Assembly: GCF_021130785.1 (NCBI RefSeq)
Contig: NW_025776796.1
Location: 434,001-498,000 of the forward strand
Source: Homalodisca vitripennis
Lineage: Eukaryota > Arthropoda > Insecta > Hemiptera > Cicadellidae
DNA length: 64,000 bases
Direction of reading: 5' to 3'
Part shown: positions 26,091 through 38,639 of the stretch, piece after piece
Layout of the letters: every line of letters begins with the position of its first letter
Numbering within the stretch: the first letter of the stretch is position 1
Made by a program: the position numbers and the translations under genes
Notes under the pieces: model-generated
Databases searched by the model: none
What the model saw: only the letters and a program-made list of their open reading frames with translations
Told to the model about the DNA's origin: nothing

Positions 26091-27960
26091 CCATCTAAAA
26101 ACTAAATAATGTATTTTTTGCGGTATATCTAGCTGTCTCTGTAGGTATTTACATGTATATGTCTTATCTGGGATGTGTATGTGAGATGTCACATTATCAT
26201 ATCATCTGGTATTGCAGCAACTCTTGAACGTATTCGTATCGCAGAATAACATAACTTGTACTGTGTCGAGTTTTGCCAACCCACCTGTCATACATTTGTT
26301 ATACTGTTATTATACTGTATTATAATATATAACTTAATTTACTTTAAGCCGAATTTAAGCACAATACGGTCAAATTTCAATGGCTTATGTGCAGTTGAGG
26401 TTTACGGGAAAATAATATAAAGTTATAATCTAAACGTTGTTTACACGTATTTCAATGGATGATTTGCGAATGCTATTTTTCAGCGCTAAATGAAATATTA
26501 CATCAATGGCAGTATGATTTCAGCCCATTATAAATAATTTCATGATTTAAATTACAAAATTATTATAGAATAAATGTATTTTTTATTTCAATATAGTAAA
26601 AAAAGATAAATTGAAAAGCTTACATTGCATCGTGCAATTTGCATGAGTATTTTTAGTAAATTTGTAACTTACTTAAAATTAACCAGTACTTTCAAAGGGA
26701 CATAATATAAATATTCACTGTAGTCACAAAAAACTCGAAACGTACTTGAAACAACAGAACCTATCATTATTTAAATTATGTTCTCTAAGATTCTCCTGCA
26801 ACGTTCATTATATTTTGGCATGAAACAGCAGTAAATTATTATCATAATGAAAATTAAATATATAAAGGTGATAATGCATTAAATAGGTAATAATTTGTTT
26901 CCAAATTTGTTAAACTTAATTCGTCCATTTATTTTCTTTTGTAAAGTGGAAGAGAGTTCTGTTGGTATTCACTGTAACTAAATTAATTAAAAATATGTAG
27001 GCCATCTTTGTACTCAAATCTGTGAATAGAGTTATAAGTAATTTAGTAATGAATTTTTATACTATGTCAGCTAGTCACTAATTTTAACTTACTTTAAATA
27101 TTTACCCTACTATAAAATGCCAGAAAGATATCTCCTAGTCATATATTTATCAAAATAATTCACTTGTTAATCTTAACACGTTTAATCAAATATGCATGAC
27201 TGGATCTTAATACACTTGGATATTGTAAAAAAATTAGAGTAAAGTTACTAATTCTCTACACCTAGAGTACTGAAAATACAAGTTTCTTTCTGGTTCCTAC
27301 AAAACATACCAAATTTATTTTTTATCAAAATAATCATAACGAAACAAGAAAATAAACTCATTAAAAAATCTCTTAAGGATTAAAATTATCTTAATTGTAA
27401 ACGCGTAATAATTAAAAAGGAACTTTTAAATGTTTTTACTGTGATTATCAATCGCTAAAACTAGGTTGAAAACTTCTTTAGGTAATAAATAATTAGAGAG
27501 AAAATTTTGAATCGTAAATAATTAAAGTAACTTATCTGTAAGTCCTTGTCTTGATCCTGATATTTGCCACAGTACATCTGGTGTAGATATTCTAAGTCCT
27601 GTGTGTTGAACAAGTTTGAACATCATACTAAGCTACGGAAAGCGAACTGGTACTTCACAAGCTATAACCATCGTACCTGTTCTTTGTAGAGCTTCTCCAA
27701 CCTACCAGCGTGTGATTTTAACGTCTTTTTTTTTAGAAAACGTGAATTTATCGAAAAAACATTACTATATCTCACTTTTATTGTTTCCATGGAAATTAAA
27801 AAAAAAAACCATTGATATATTCACAGATGTGTATATTTCACCTGTTTTTTTGTCCCCTCGCATGCTTGTTTACACCTCGACTACTTCTAGCACTCTTATT
27901 ACATGCTTATCTAAGCATACACTTACTATAGAAACAAATATGAGATAGCACTTTCCACAT
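26091..27960 (+). repeat. Copy of the long host repeat (blocks a, c, d, e, f, g)
   Basis: Block a is at 26,110-26,290, block c at about 26,953 (GAGTTCTGTTGGTATTC), block d at 27,065-27,230 (CTATAAAATGCCAGAAAGAT), a worn block e at 27,248, block f at 27,523 and block g at 27,820-27,950. It lies about 5.3 kb after the previous full copy. The reading frame at 27,616-27,948 is unlike the frame in the same position of the 22.3-kb copy, arguing against a gene. Confidence 0.75.
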
Positions 27961-30900
27961 AAGCCTCAGAAATTGAACCAATTTTGTGTTACATCATTTC
28001 GGATTTATTATATATAAAGAGAGTTCAAGTTGGTTTGGAGACAGTTATATATTACAATATGAGTTACTAATAATTATATTATATGTTTGTTAAAAATTAA
28101 CAAACCTATATTGGAGATTAGGCAATACACGCTGCTTACAAAGTAAAATATTCACGATAAGATATAAAACACTATATTTGGCTCCTTGTATAACGGTTCC
28201 TTAGAGTATGATGACGTAAAATTGACTTCATGGATCCAAAGGTAAATACAAGCCAAGGAAGGAAGGGAGAAGAGATATAGTATATACAATAAAATTAAAC
28301 TTCTAACTAAAATAAAGTTTAAAAAATATCTAAATTGACATATATAAAGTTATAATTAACATTTTTTGTGAAACATCTTAGCCTGTGTCTTTATCTACTT
28401 CTCCCCAAAGCGACACGTGACTGGAATAAATCATCTCAAAGTACCGTATCTGCGACAGACTACAAATCACGTGACTTAAAAACTTCAACTTGGCATTATT
28501 TATACTCATAGTTCTTCAAAGTTTTATAATTACATGGAAAGATTTTTGTTTTCAGAATAAATCAATGTTCTCAAACTGTGCTGTAATACGTAGTTACAAT
28601 TTAGGACACTTTAAATCCTATTGTAATAATGTTTGCGTAATGACAATTTTCAAAAATCGTACATGAGATGCATTCCACCGTAAGCGTTTTATTTGAAATT
28701 TATTTATTTTTTTTTCTTTATAAAAGCAATTTGCAACAACCTTAAGTTTGGCTTATAGCGTCTTGTTGGATTTTTAAATAGTCTCCTGTAATATAAAAGT
28801 AAACCAATTTAGGAAATGTCTCAAAAATTTTGTAAATTCAACCTTATGCAATGGTAAGAAAAAAGGTATCAAATGAAGAAAACTCATTTTTAGAAAATTT
28901 AGTAAGCATCAGTAAGGCTTCGGCTATATTCCACCAAAGGCAAAGGTGCCTCAATAGTTTCTTGCTATATAAGATGGAATAATATTCCCTTCCTCAAAAA
29001 TGTCATTAATTATTTTATTTTCAGTGCTCTTAGAGGTTTCTACATATCTGAGATAAAGTTTGAGCTTTTTTGGTTTACTGCAAGCTAATTTTTTCGATCT
29101 TTTCCAAGCCATTGCTCGTTTGCTCGACTTTTCCAAGTCTCGTTGCTAATATTTTTTACTTTACCTTTGAATTTATCGTTAAATGTACAAATAACCATAC
29201 TCAATATGTTAATGTACATAAAGTAATAAATACCGTTTTCTGAATAACAGACCATATATAATAATTGAATGACTTATTTATTGATGGACGACGAAAATTT
29301 AATAATTTTGCAACAGATTTCCAGTTGAATGAATGACTAATCTATTAATGAAATAAAGACAGTTGAATTTTTATTGTAGGAAAATATAAAACCTCTTGCT
29401 TCAAAGTGATGCTATGCCTAGTTATATATCTTATAAGGTCGTCGGAAATAATAATTTCCGAATATTAAATTGTTTAGAAATATAGTTTAATATCTTATGG
29501 TAGAAAGCGACACAGTCACATTCTCCAAGGAACAATCCTCTTTCGAATTTATAACTGCACAAGCCAATCATCAATTATCATCCGAGAGAGAAAGATAAAT
29601 ATGTACAATGCCAGTGACAACGTTCTGCTGCTATGATTACCAGTGCACCAGTAACAGCAGGAAGTCAATTCTTTCGAGTGATCCATAGTTTTCATCATGT
29701 ATATTATATTTTAAATATGAGACTTGGAAAAGTATAATTTTTTATTCTAAGAAAGAATATTACACATTTTGAAATATTTTTTCATCAAGAAACTATTACA
29801 ATATTAGTTCAACCTCAATACTAGGAGGTGACTCTGACAGCTGACAGTGGTTCAAGAGTCAAAGTGATACTGAATATAAACATACACTTAACATTTCGTA
29901 AAACAGAAAAAAAGTTGACTTATTTCATAGTACAAGTTAAAAGGAAGTGGATACTATTAAATAAAGCTTAGTCTTTATGCCAAGGCATAAATTATTAACA
30001 AAAACTGCTTCACCAGAAGTGTTCAGTATGTGAAACTGCAATACTGTCTTCAATTGTCTATAAAATGAAAATCAGAACCCAAATGATGTTATTAATAATT
30101 ATACAATGCGTTAATAATATTATTTGCAAGAAGTTCTCGACTTTTACGCAGGATTAATACTTAAGAACACAGCTCGCAGGAATTCGGTGAAAAAATTGTT
30201 CTGTGTGATAATCGTTTTATCGGAATACCCAGTGCCATAATTTGTGTCTTGTTCCAATGATCTAATTTAACAGATAAAACACTATAACCTATACATTTTA
30301 AACGTAGAATAAGTTTTACAATTTTAAATATTTAGGTGTCTGATAATTACTATTAGGAACTTTTGAAATTATTATTTAGGATATTACTATACAGGACATA
30401 ATTTATAAAATAAAAAAAAACACAAAATATATGTTGACAAATGTAAATGCACAACCGAATTATGTTGAGTCTCTTAATAAACAGGAAGTTTAATTCAACA
30501 GTAAAACTTTAATGCAATAATCTATTAAAAATTTATATTGTTTTCTAAAATTTACTGAACCTCATGATCGAGATATCCTGATGAGGGTTGGTTCAACTCT
30601 GCAAACAGTTTCTCCAATATATGCATGTTTCGCCTTTGCACAGTGAAACAAGTAGCTTATGCGCCAATATAATCAGTACTGACTTTGTAATGTATCGCAT
30701 GCATGTAAAAAACATTTTCAAGTGATCTTATTACATGTTCTAAAGGGGTTTAAAACAATTAATAAGGTAAGGATTTTGGAGCATCCCGGTTAATAAAAGC
30801 AATATTCAATAATACATTTTGTTGAAGTTCGATAATAAAATATATTCTTTTTAAAATTTCGTTAATAAAATTATTTAGTAAGATTATTTTATTATTATTA

Positions 30901-31079
30901 AATAAGACAATAAAAGGCAAATGTATACAACAATAATTTAACTCCAGATTTTGGAAAAATTTTAAGGGTTTCTTAGTATAAATTATAATTACTTATAAAA
31001 CATTAATAGCTAAGTTAACAGCTACTCAAAACTTTTTATTGCTTATAATTCTTAAAAAATCTAAACTATCCAGATCTTT
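27961..31079. other. AT-rich intergenic stretch
   Basis: I see no supported gene. A 61-codon minus-strand frame at 28,951-29,136 is Lys-rich with no recognisable domain and lies in poor coding context. Repeat landmarks are absent here, so this may be a copy decayed past recognition or unrelated DNA. Confidence 0.4.
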
Positions 31080-31712
31080 TCCTTTGTTCCAGCAGTGGCT
31101 TATTTTATTATCCAGCATCTTTTTATTTTTGAAGTCCTGAGATTGTTTTTTTTTCATATCGGAAATAGAGAAAATATTATTCCAAATAATCTTTACAGTA
31201 CGAGAAGCTTTGGAAATAAATATTTTAAACTGCCAAAAGTAAATAAATTCATTTTCCATCATTCCTTTAAATACTTGGGTCCGAATGTTTTTTAATCAAC
31301 TTCCGCTTCACATAAAAAATTAAACTAATGAAACATATGTTTCCTAGATGGCAATCACTTGGGTTTTATTGGCAACAGAACATAGGGTACCTCAAAAGCT
31401 TCTTAGTGAAGCAGTTTATATTTATATTCCATACAAACACTATTTAAATGTTTACACAATTATGTTATCTATACTTTAAATTATGTATTATACTTTTTTA
31501 AATATAATTACTTTAAATCAGATGTTACAGCGGGCGGATAAAGACTATCAAATAATGTTATACTGTTATGATTCCTATTTGTAATGTTTATATTTTTTAC
31601 AACACTGGTCACACAACTTGCCACTAGTGGCCACAGTTTAATTTCTCAAACGTATATATGTATGTATTGCCATGTTTTTTTATTAAGAGAAATAAAATTC
31701 ATTTATTCATGT
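31080..31712 (+). mobile_element. 3' fragment of a CR1-like LINE
   Basis: The translated sense of 31,080-31,330 follows the C-terminal end of the element at 3.8-8.3 kb. FKLPKVNKFIFHHSFKYLGP matches its FRLPKVNKSNFKQYFQYIAP, and FNQLPLHIK matches FNQLPPHIK. Frameshifts and stops interrupt it. The 3' end is AATAAAATTCATTTATTCAT near 31,690-31,710, again short terminal repeats. This is a 5'-truncated, decayed relative, not a duplicate of the same copy. The 66-codon + frame at 31,095-31,295 is part of it; the minus-strand frame over it is a shadow. Confidence 0.7.
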
Positions 31713-33290
31713 TCATAATGGGGTTTTGATACATATATCTAGTTAAAAAATAGCTTTATATAATTAGCGAAGCTTTATAATTGCTGATATTGTTTATATG
31801 AATATATTTACTCCGACTCGAATATTTATCAGGTTTGATAAATAATATATTCTGCTAAGTAATGTACATAAATAAACTGTGAGAAGTTCAAATTCGATAC
31901 TTTTTTATTTCATATTTGTGTGATCAAAGCATTTCCATACACGTATATAATACAAATACCATTACGGCAATGCAATATAGGAACTATCGCAATAATAAGA
32001 GAATGTACTCGTAACTCTCCCCCAGTTGATTGAGTTTCTGCATTCTCTACTTGCTTTTAGCTTTATGCTCTTCTGCTAAGTGCTTTTCGGATATCTAAGA
32101 AGTGCTTTTCCGGATATCTACCAAGTGTCCCTCCGGATATCTAACCAGAATCCTTTCGAGTAAATTCCCACTTTAGCACCGTTGTAAACATTTCAAAGTA
32201 ATTCTATATCTAGGTAGTAGACTAGTACGCCACATCACGTGACACGTAACAGGATTCGTAGAGGTTGTGCACAATGTATAAGTATAACTCGTTTAATTCT
32301 CAAAGTGTCCTCCGGGAAAATACACACAGACAATCATAGAAAATATTCATTGACATAAAAACTATGTTCATCCGAAATTCCATGATAGAACAGGTACCAT
32401 CACAAGACATATTTCTGTTTATTATATAAACATTAAGCTTCCTGCGAAATTTAATTTGTACGGATGGAATCCGTCTTAACTTATCTTGCCGCCACATTGT
32501 ACACTCAATTTAGGTTCAATCAGTTAACGTGTAAAGTATTGTAACTTCATCTAACATAGTTACATCAAAATTGACTTGGACGTAATATCAGTATTGACAA
32601 TTTTGGGTGCCACCATTTTATTTAAGATTAACTCTCTGAGGTATAATTAGCGCATGATGTTCCAATAATAAAGAAGACCTTTAAACTTGTATTCACATCG
32701 ACCTGTATTCTTACATCTAAGATTTTCCATCGATTGTGGTGAAGTGGTGAAGAGCGATTGATTAGTTCAAAAAGTTAATTTTATGCCATATGTCACTGTA
32801 CAATTGTTTTGCGTTTGTACGTTTACAAGTACAGAAAATATCAGAATTTTTGAAGACTCTTCAGGACTCATTTATAGATTGGTCCATTTTCAAGTTAAGA
32901 AGAGTGGTACGCTTCGCTAAAGGTCAGCTAATTTTTCATTTTTTATATGACATTCATAGAATATAATATGGAAATATATGCTCTCAGAGCTTAAAGTAAT
33001 GGCTATCAAATATTAAGGGTTCAAAGTGTCGCATTTTCCAGTATAAGACATAAGTAAAACTACATGTTACATTTGAGTTTTATATCATGTGTGTTATATC
33101 AATATAAATTGATTTCAATAATAAGATTATTTTGTATAAATTATATAATATTTTATATAAACCTCATAAATTGTATAAGGTTTTTGTTTTAAAACAAAAA
33201 AGAAGCACAGTCAATGAAGCCTACTAATAACTTTAAAGAAAACCTAGATCCAATGAAATTTTAAAGCTCTTATACGAGTTATCGTTTTTT
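31713..33290. other. AT-rich intergenic stretch with a 22-bp tandem repeat
   Basis: No gene is supported. The minus-strand 65-codon frame at 32,300-32,497 has no motif. The only distinct structure is the short tandem repeat at 32,079-32,147. Confidence 0.4.
32079..32147 (+). repeat. Tandem repeat, three copies of about 23 bp
   Basis: Three adjacent copies of AGTGCTTTTCCGGATATCTA plus 2-4 bases, with a few changes (GTGTCCCTCCGG in the third). CCGGATATC also occurs alone near 11,283. Confidence 0.8.
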
Positions 33291-33565
33291 GTATGGCCAT
33301 CAAACAGAAATGTCGTTACCTTTCTCGTAACCTTTCATTTCAAAATGAACAAGAAGGGCTAAATGTCAAAGGGTCAAACATAAAGTACAATCATGTTTCT
33401 ACATGTGCTCTGTACGCATTCGTAATGGAACTTGTGACGATTTTTGATTACAACTCTTTTTACTCTCGTACGACTAATTTTAATAAAAAAATGAGTTATG
33501 CCATACGAAATTTTATTTTTGTACATAATACATGTTCAGATAAATCGTACTACCTCAAGTAATAG
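33291..33565 (+). repeat. Block k of the host repeat (overlaps an 89-codon frame)
   Basis: CATGTTTCTACATGTGCTCT and TTCGTAATGGAAC recur at 16,340-16,385. The 89-codon frame at 33,293-33,562 covers this block, but the matching sequence at 16.3 kb does not keep it open, so I read it as a chance frame in a repeat. Confidence 0.5.
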
Positions 33566-35965
33566 ATTATTTTATTTATAAACCTTATTTTTAATTTATT
33601 TGGGAAGTATAATATTTGTGTACTATTAGGAAGTTTTAGTAACACGTGTTATGATTGTCATGGATATAATAATGAGTGAAGTGTGGTAGTAATATAAAGT
33701 AGAGAGGACGAAAGGTTGAATGCTCCAAATATCATGTTGTTGAAATTTGATATAATAACTATCAGTTTGTTTACAAATTTATTTAATCTTTAATTTTATC
33801 GTGTTATATTGTTTATATAAAATATTCTTTAATTCCCAGTCCATTCCCATGAAGGGACATTCACCATCATTGAAATAGGTGTTGCCTGTATATACATTAA
33901 GCTTCGATAAAAATGTTCTACAACTGACAGACAGACAGACAGACAGTAATTATATTTTGTTCATCCCCTCGAGTAATGTATATTGCACTTTTATTTATTA
34001 AAATGAATTTGATTCACGAGGAATAAAGTCCAGCAACTCGCAGAAACAAGCAGGCATGCTGGTTCAATTTAATAGGAGATACGAAGACATATTATTTCAA
34101 ACTGATTTAATATTCCGTGAGTATGCACGCAAAGACTGACATATTTATCCTTGTAAAATACGGCTACTTATATAACAAACACCTGAGCCAACTTAATCTT
34201 TATTTCTGATTGTTAGTGAAGCCTATTAAAGGCGGGGGATTTTGCAGTTATATCTTGAGAGTGAACTGACTTATAACTTGTTCTGAAGAGCTTAATTCTT
34301 TATAAGGAGCATAGGAGTTGAATCATAATGCTTGTTATTACGTGGGATTCACCAGATTATGTGAACATGTTTACATTATTTTAATAGTTGTCCAATATGA
34401 CAACGATGAAATCTTTAAATATTTAAATTTCCCAACAAATTGTGTAAGTTTACGGGCCTTAGTGTTTGACTTGTAACATTTTTATTGACCTCGACTATCC
34501 GTAAGTGTTTCGATAAACATGCGGCAGTAACAATTGTTCTTTGTCTGCTGGAGTTTTAAAGATTTCTTTTCTTTGTGATGTTTGTCTGACTGTGCAGGAA
34601 ACATCAAGCATAAAATGTTCTTCAGGGCATCAAAACTTGCATGTAGCCACAGTAGTCTATTACACATTTCATTATATATGACGCGTGGTATATTACACAT
34701 TTTAATCGTACTGAAGAACATGATTTTTTTGTGAACGGTGCTCTGAGAGTAGTAGTTATGGTTCAGCGTGCATTGAAGATAAAACGCGTTTAATACCTAA
34801 ACGAATGAACACATGGCACACACCACACGGTAAAATGCAGAAGAATTGGCCATATTATAATTTATCTCTAATTTATAGTTTACGAAATATAACCATCTTG
34901 ATTCACTACACAAAATGCTTAATAGTAATTAAATAAATTTTACAATGTATTGTATATTTGAATTTCCTATGAATAATAGTACCTAATAATACTCTACCAC
35001 CTAGTTATGTAGTTGTTCCAAATAGTACCCCAAGAATCGTTTAGATAAAAATACGTAATTCCAGTATTTCTATAACACAGTTATATTACATAGATTTTAT
35101 ATTGTATTTACACAAAATATAAGCCATAATTATCCAATGACTGCCACTTGGTTTATATATAAAATTACATATCACACATGCTCTGATATTATTACAGAAT
35201 TATCAGTGATATTGCCCGTCTATAATATAATTACAAAACACATTTTCAAAAATTTACATCATAATCGATAAATCAATAAACAATCAGCTCAATCTTTCTA
35301 AAATTTACCAAACTTTCAAAAATATAAAACTAGTAAGCATTCGGTACTCTTCATAAATAAAACATCACACACTCATTGAGCTACTGAATAAAAAACATAC
35401 CACACTATCTAGTTTTGTAATATTATACAATCCATTGAAGTTTTGTATACATTTTGTGCCTAGGTGAAGTTACCTTTAACCTATTAAATATATCTTAATT
35501 ACATATTCTAATGAATACACAATTATCTCAATTAAATTGTGCACAATAATATTATGTGTACATAAATAAACACATTACCTTATATACACATTTAAATAAG
35601 AGTTTGTTTAACTTTTAATTTACGCTAAAACAAAAGAAATAAAATTTAATTCTAACTATGAATGAGTTTTATACCAATTATTTAAGTAAATAGTGTTATA
35701 GATAGTATTAAATGAAAAAAAAAGTATTGAATTTACCAAGTTTAATCTTTTAAGAATTAAAAAACCATGTCCATCTCTATTATAACGATATAAAAGTTCT
35801 TAACTGTAAGTATAAATCTCCCAATTGACTCTAAAGTGTTGCTAAGTTTGCAAGAGTGCTTTAATTTTGATCCTGCAATTTGTTGGTCTCAAAGACGCTC
35901 TTAACGTTTCGTCTAGAACTTTAGAAATAGATTTTCATTCGGAATGTCTGTGAAGGTTTAATTTT
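33566..35965. other. AT-rich intergenic stretch with a (GACA)n run
   Basis: A (GACA)n run lies at 33,925-33,946 and is preceded by GC-richer sequence; such runs often mark the 3' end of RTE-type LINEs or SINEs, but I recognise no coding part. The 79-codon minus-strand frame at 34,482-34,721 has no motif. The rest is featureless. Confidence 0.4.
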
Positions 35966-36270
35966 GACCTCTGGTGGTGGTTCAAGTAAGGTTTTGATGA
36001 AATCAACAATTATATACTATATTTCTCCTCAAATTTGTACAATATCGTTATTTAATTTTTAAGTGCAAGCAATCGAATATAATTAAGTTATGTAATTTTA
36101 ATCCTAAGTCAACTTACATTCACTAATTTCAAATTTTTTCAATATAACACTGTTATGAAATGACTGAAAGATGTCTCTTAGAAATATAGAATATCTCGTA
36201 CAAAAATTCTTTAAGTAATTATTACTTTTTATCAAATATGTATGAACGGATCTTAAAATATTTGGTCGTT
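35966..36270 (+). repeat. Partial copy of the host repeat (blocks c, d)
   Basis: Positions 36,010-36,260 (TATATTTCTCCTCAAAT, TTCACTAATTTCAAATT, GAAAGATGTCTCTTAG, GGATCTTAAAATATTTGG) closely match the next copy about 595 bp downstream, indicating a local tandem duplication of blocks c-d. The 87-codon minus-strand frame here is a shadow. Confidence 0.7.
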
Positions 36271-36539
36271 GTAAAACTGATTCATAAAAAATACTCTTTA
36301 ATGTGCGGGTAAGATAATGAACCACAATAATGAGTTTAAAACAAATATACATTGAGGGCAAAAACATAAAAATCTACATAAAACAACATTACTTATAATT
36401 GTTTAAAGTATGTTAACAAATATTCGCTACAACGATTGATTATAATTTGGCATGTAATAGGGTAATAATATTATTAATTGTGAAAATGTAATAAAGGCTA
36501 AAATGGATTCTAATAACTTATTTCTATGGCAGTATTACT

Positions 36540-38060
36540 TCAATAGTGTTGTAAATTTAAAGAGCTCTGGTGGTAATTTCAGCAACTAATTAGATAACTT
36601 AAAATTTATAGACCATATTTCTCATAAAATTTATGCAATATCCCTATTTATTTTTACAGTGTAATCAAGTAAATGTAATTACGTTATTAATTTTAATCCT
36701 AAGCTAACTAGAATTCACTAATTTCAAATAATTTTTATATTACACTACTATAAAATGCCTGAAAGATGTCTTTCAGTCATATTAAACCTAGTAATTCTCT
36801 AAGTAATCTTTACACTTTTTATCACATAGAGGCCTTGAAAGATGTAGGGGATCCACCCCCCCCCCCCACAGCGACTTGACTTGACTTGACCTTCAAACAA
36901 TTCGAGATGATTTTGATGGTAATTGTAAACTGATTCTTTCTGTACACTTAATCTACTAAAAGGATTTTAATTAATACATCAGGGGTTCTTTCTATTTGCC
37001 CACGAAATATAAGTAAGTTATATGTTGATTAAGATAAACTTCACTAACAAATACAATAAAATAATTTTAAATGTCCTTAAAGAATAAAATCCTGTTATTA
37101 ACTACATAGGAACTGTTTCAATGTTTTTTCCTGTAAATATTAATCGCTAAATCTTGGATTTACACTACTTTGGGTAAGATGACAAGTTAGACAAAAACTT
37201 TGAATTGTAAATAATTAAAGTAACTCATCTATAAGTCCTTGTCTCGATCCTGGTCTATGCCATAGTACTGGATGAATCCCCGTGTAGATTTTCCACGTCC
37301 TGCGTGTCTAACAACTTTACTTATTATACTGAACTACGAAATGACTCGTGGTCCTTATCAAGCTTTTAGCCTAATCGCCCTTTTTTAGGTGGGCTCCTCC
37401 AAACCTACGTGATGTGAGTTGAACGAATTCTGTAAAATAATTTTAAATTTGTCTAAAAAACATTGAATTACAGTCATGTCCTTTGTTGTTTCTATAGGTA
37501 TTACAGCAATATTATATTCACACTGTTTTATATGTTTCACCTGTATCTATTTATTATGACGTCATGTATAAGACTGGTAAACTGAAGGTTATAACTGTTT
37601 TCATAACTACTCTGCAATGTTCAGACTACTGCCCTAACACTAGTAGGGTTTTCCAACTAGGTTAATTAACTCCCCATACTTATTGCATGGTGGACATTGA
37701 TTACTTCCCTTTACTTTAACTAAAATAGTTTTATTATCACTAAGCAAGTTTCCGCAGTGGCATTGTTATTGTTTGGATATAAAAATTTAAACTATGAAGC
37801 ATACTTAAAAATACATAATTTATTTCTCAGTATAAATATAAACACATTAGAATAATTTATAATAGTATGCAGTTATATACTCATTTTCGGGCTTAAAGAG
37901 GTCTTTGACCACATCCGCAAAGGACGTAAAGGATTTTAGCACATGTATTCTCTATTTTTATTAAGAAAAAACCTCTAATTATTAAAGCTGTTAGAAGTTT
38001 CAATTACAGTATTCAACCACTCTTGATTATCTAAAATATGACTAAAATTTCATTAAAAAT
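36540..38060 (+). repeat. Copy of the long host repeat (blocks c to i), carrying a tiny LINE insertion
   Basis: Block c is at 36,567, block d at 36,705-36,830, block e at 36,930, block f at 37,216, block g at about 37,500, block h at 37,585-37,720 (ACACTAGTAGGGTTTTCC) and block i at 37,890-38,050. A LINE 3' end sits inside block d/e at 36,831-36,890. Confidence 0.8.
36831..36890 (+). mobile_element. Roughly 60-bp 3' end of a Jockey-type LINE
   Basis: GCCTTGAAAGATGTAGGGGA, then TCCACC with a long C run and CACAG, match the 3' UTR end of the Jockey-type element at 55,535-55,569 (GCCTTAAAAGAAGTGGGGGA). The C run is longer here (13 or so versus 7), and the tail is repeats of TTGAC rather than TGCC. 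The host repeat resumes at once with CTTCAAACAATTCGAG, corresponding to CTTAAAACATTTGGAG in other copies. It is an extremely 5'-truncated insertion. Confidence 0.75.
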
Positions 38061-38480
38061 TTAATTATATATCCCAAATTAAGATGGAGTCTTATATTTA
38101 TGTAGAAAGGTTTACATATTGCTATTTTATACCTCTCACTACTAAAGAATGAATGTGCTATTTACCTTTACAGGAAAAGTTAGAAGAATTTGGTCCTATT
38201 TCACAGTTAAGTTGCGAAAATACAATATAAATACTAAATTAATTGTAAATTCTGTCGATAGTCTATACTTATAATTAATGTAATAAAAAATTTACTGTTG
38301 ATACCTATTAACTACAAGGTGCTTTAATGACAACATTACAAGAGGTTTTTTTCGGTTTCTAATTTAAATCACTGGCGCATGGTGTGGTATATGTGTGTTT
38401 AAAAAACTTTTAAAATGACTAATACAGTATAATTATTTCCCCGTTACTCTATCAACGATGAAAAATAAACATTTAGCACT
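38061..38480. other. AT-rich intergenic stretch
   Basis: Nothing recognisable between the repeat copy and the edge of the gypsy region. Confidence 0.4.
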
Positions 38481-38530
38481 CGGAAACTTTAATGCTAGAA
38501 GCAAGGCTTCTAGTAATAATTATTATAATA

Positions 38531-38614
38531 AGGACAAACTACTAACATTAATTAGCAAGAGGCTTTAGTAATAATGAGGACAAACTACTAACATCAATTA
38601 GCAAGAGGCTTTAG
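38531..38614 (+). repeat. 46-bp tandem duplication
   Basis: AGGACAAACTACTAACATTA...AGAGGCTTTAG is followed directly by a second copy with one clear change (CATCAATTAG). The period is 46 bp. It lies at the likely outer edge of the gypsy element region. Confidence 0.85.
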
Positions 38615-38639
38615 ACCTCAACTACCTTTAACCAGAAAT

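Noticed and set aside
22279..27948. Frames at 22,279-22,464 and 27,616-27,948 as paralogous small genes
   Set aside because: They start at matching places in two repeat copies, but the proteins diverge through frame changes, as expected for non-coding DNA.
28951..29136. Lys-rich minus-strand frame as a possible transposase piece
   Set aside because: It is short, without catalytic motif or homologous context in the window.
33293..33562. 89-codon frame as a gene
   Set aside because: It overlaps a repeat block also present at 16.3 kb, where the frame is not maintained.
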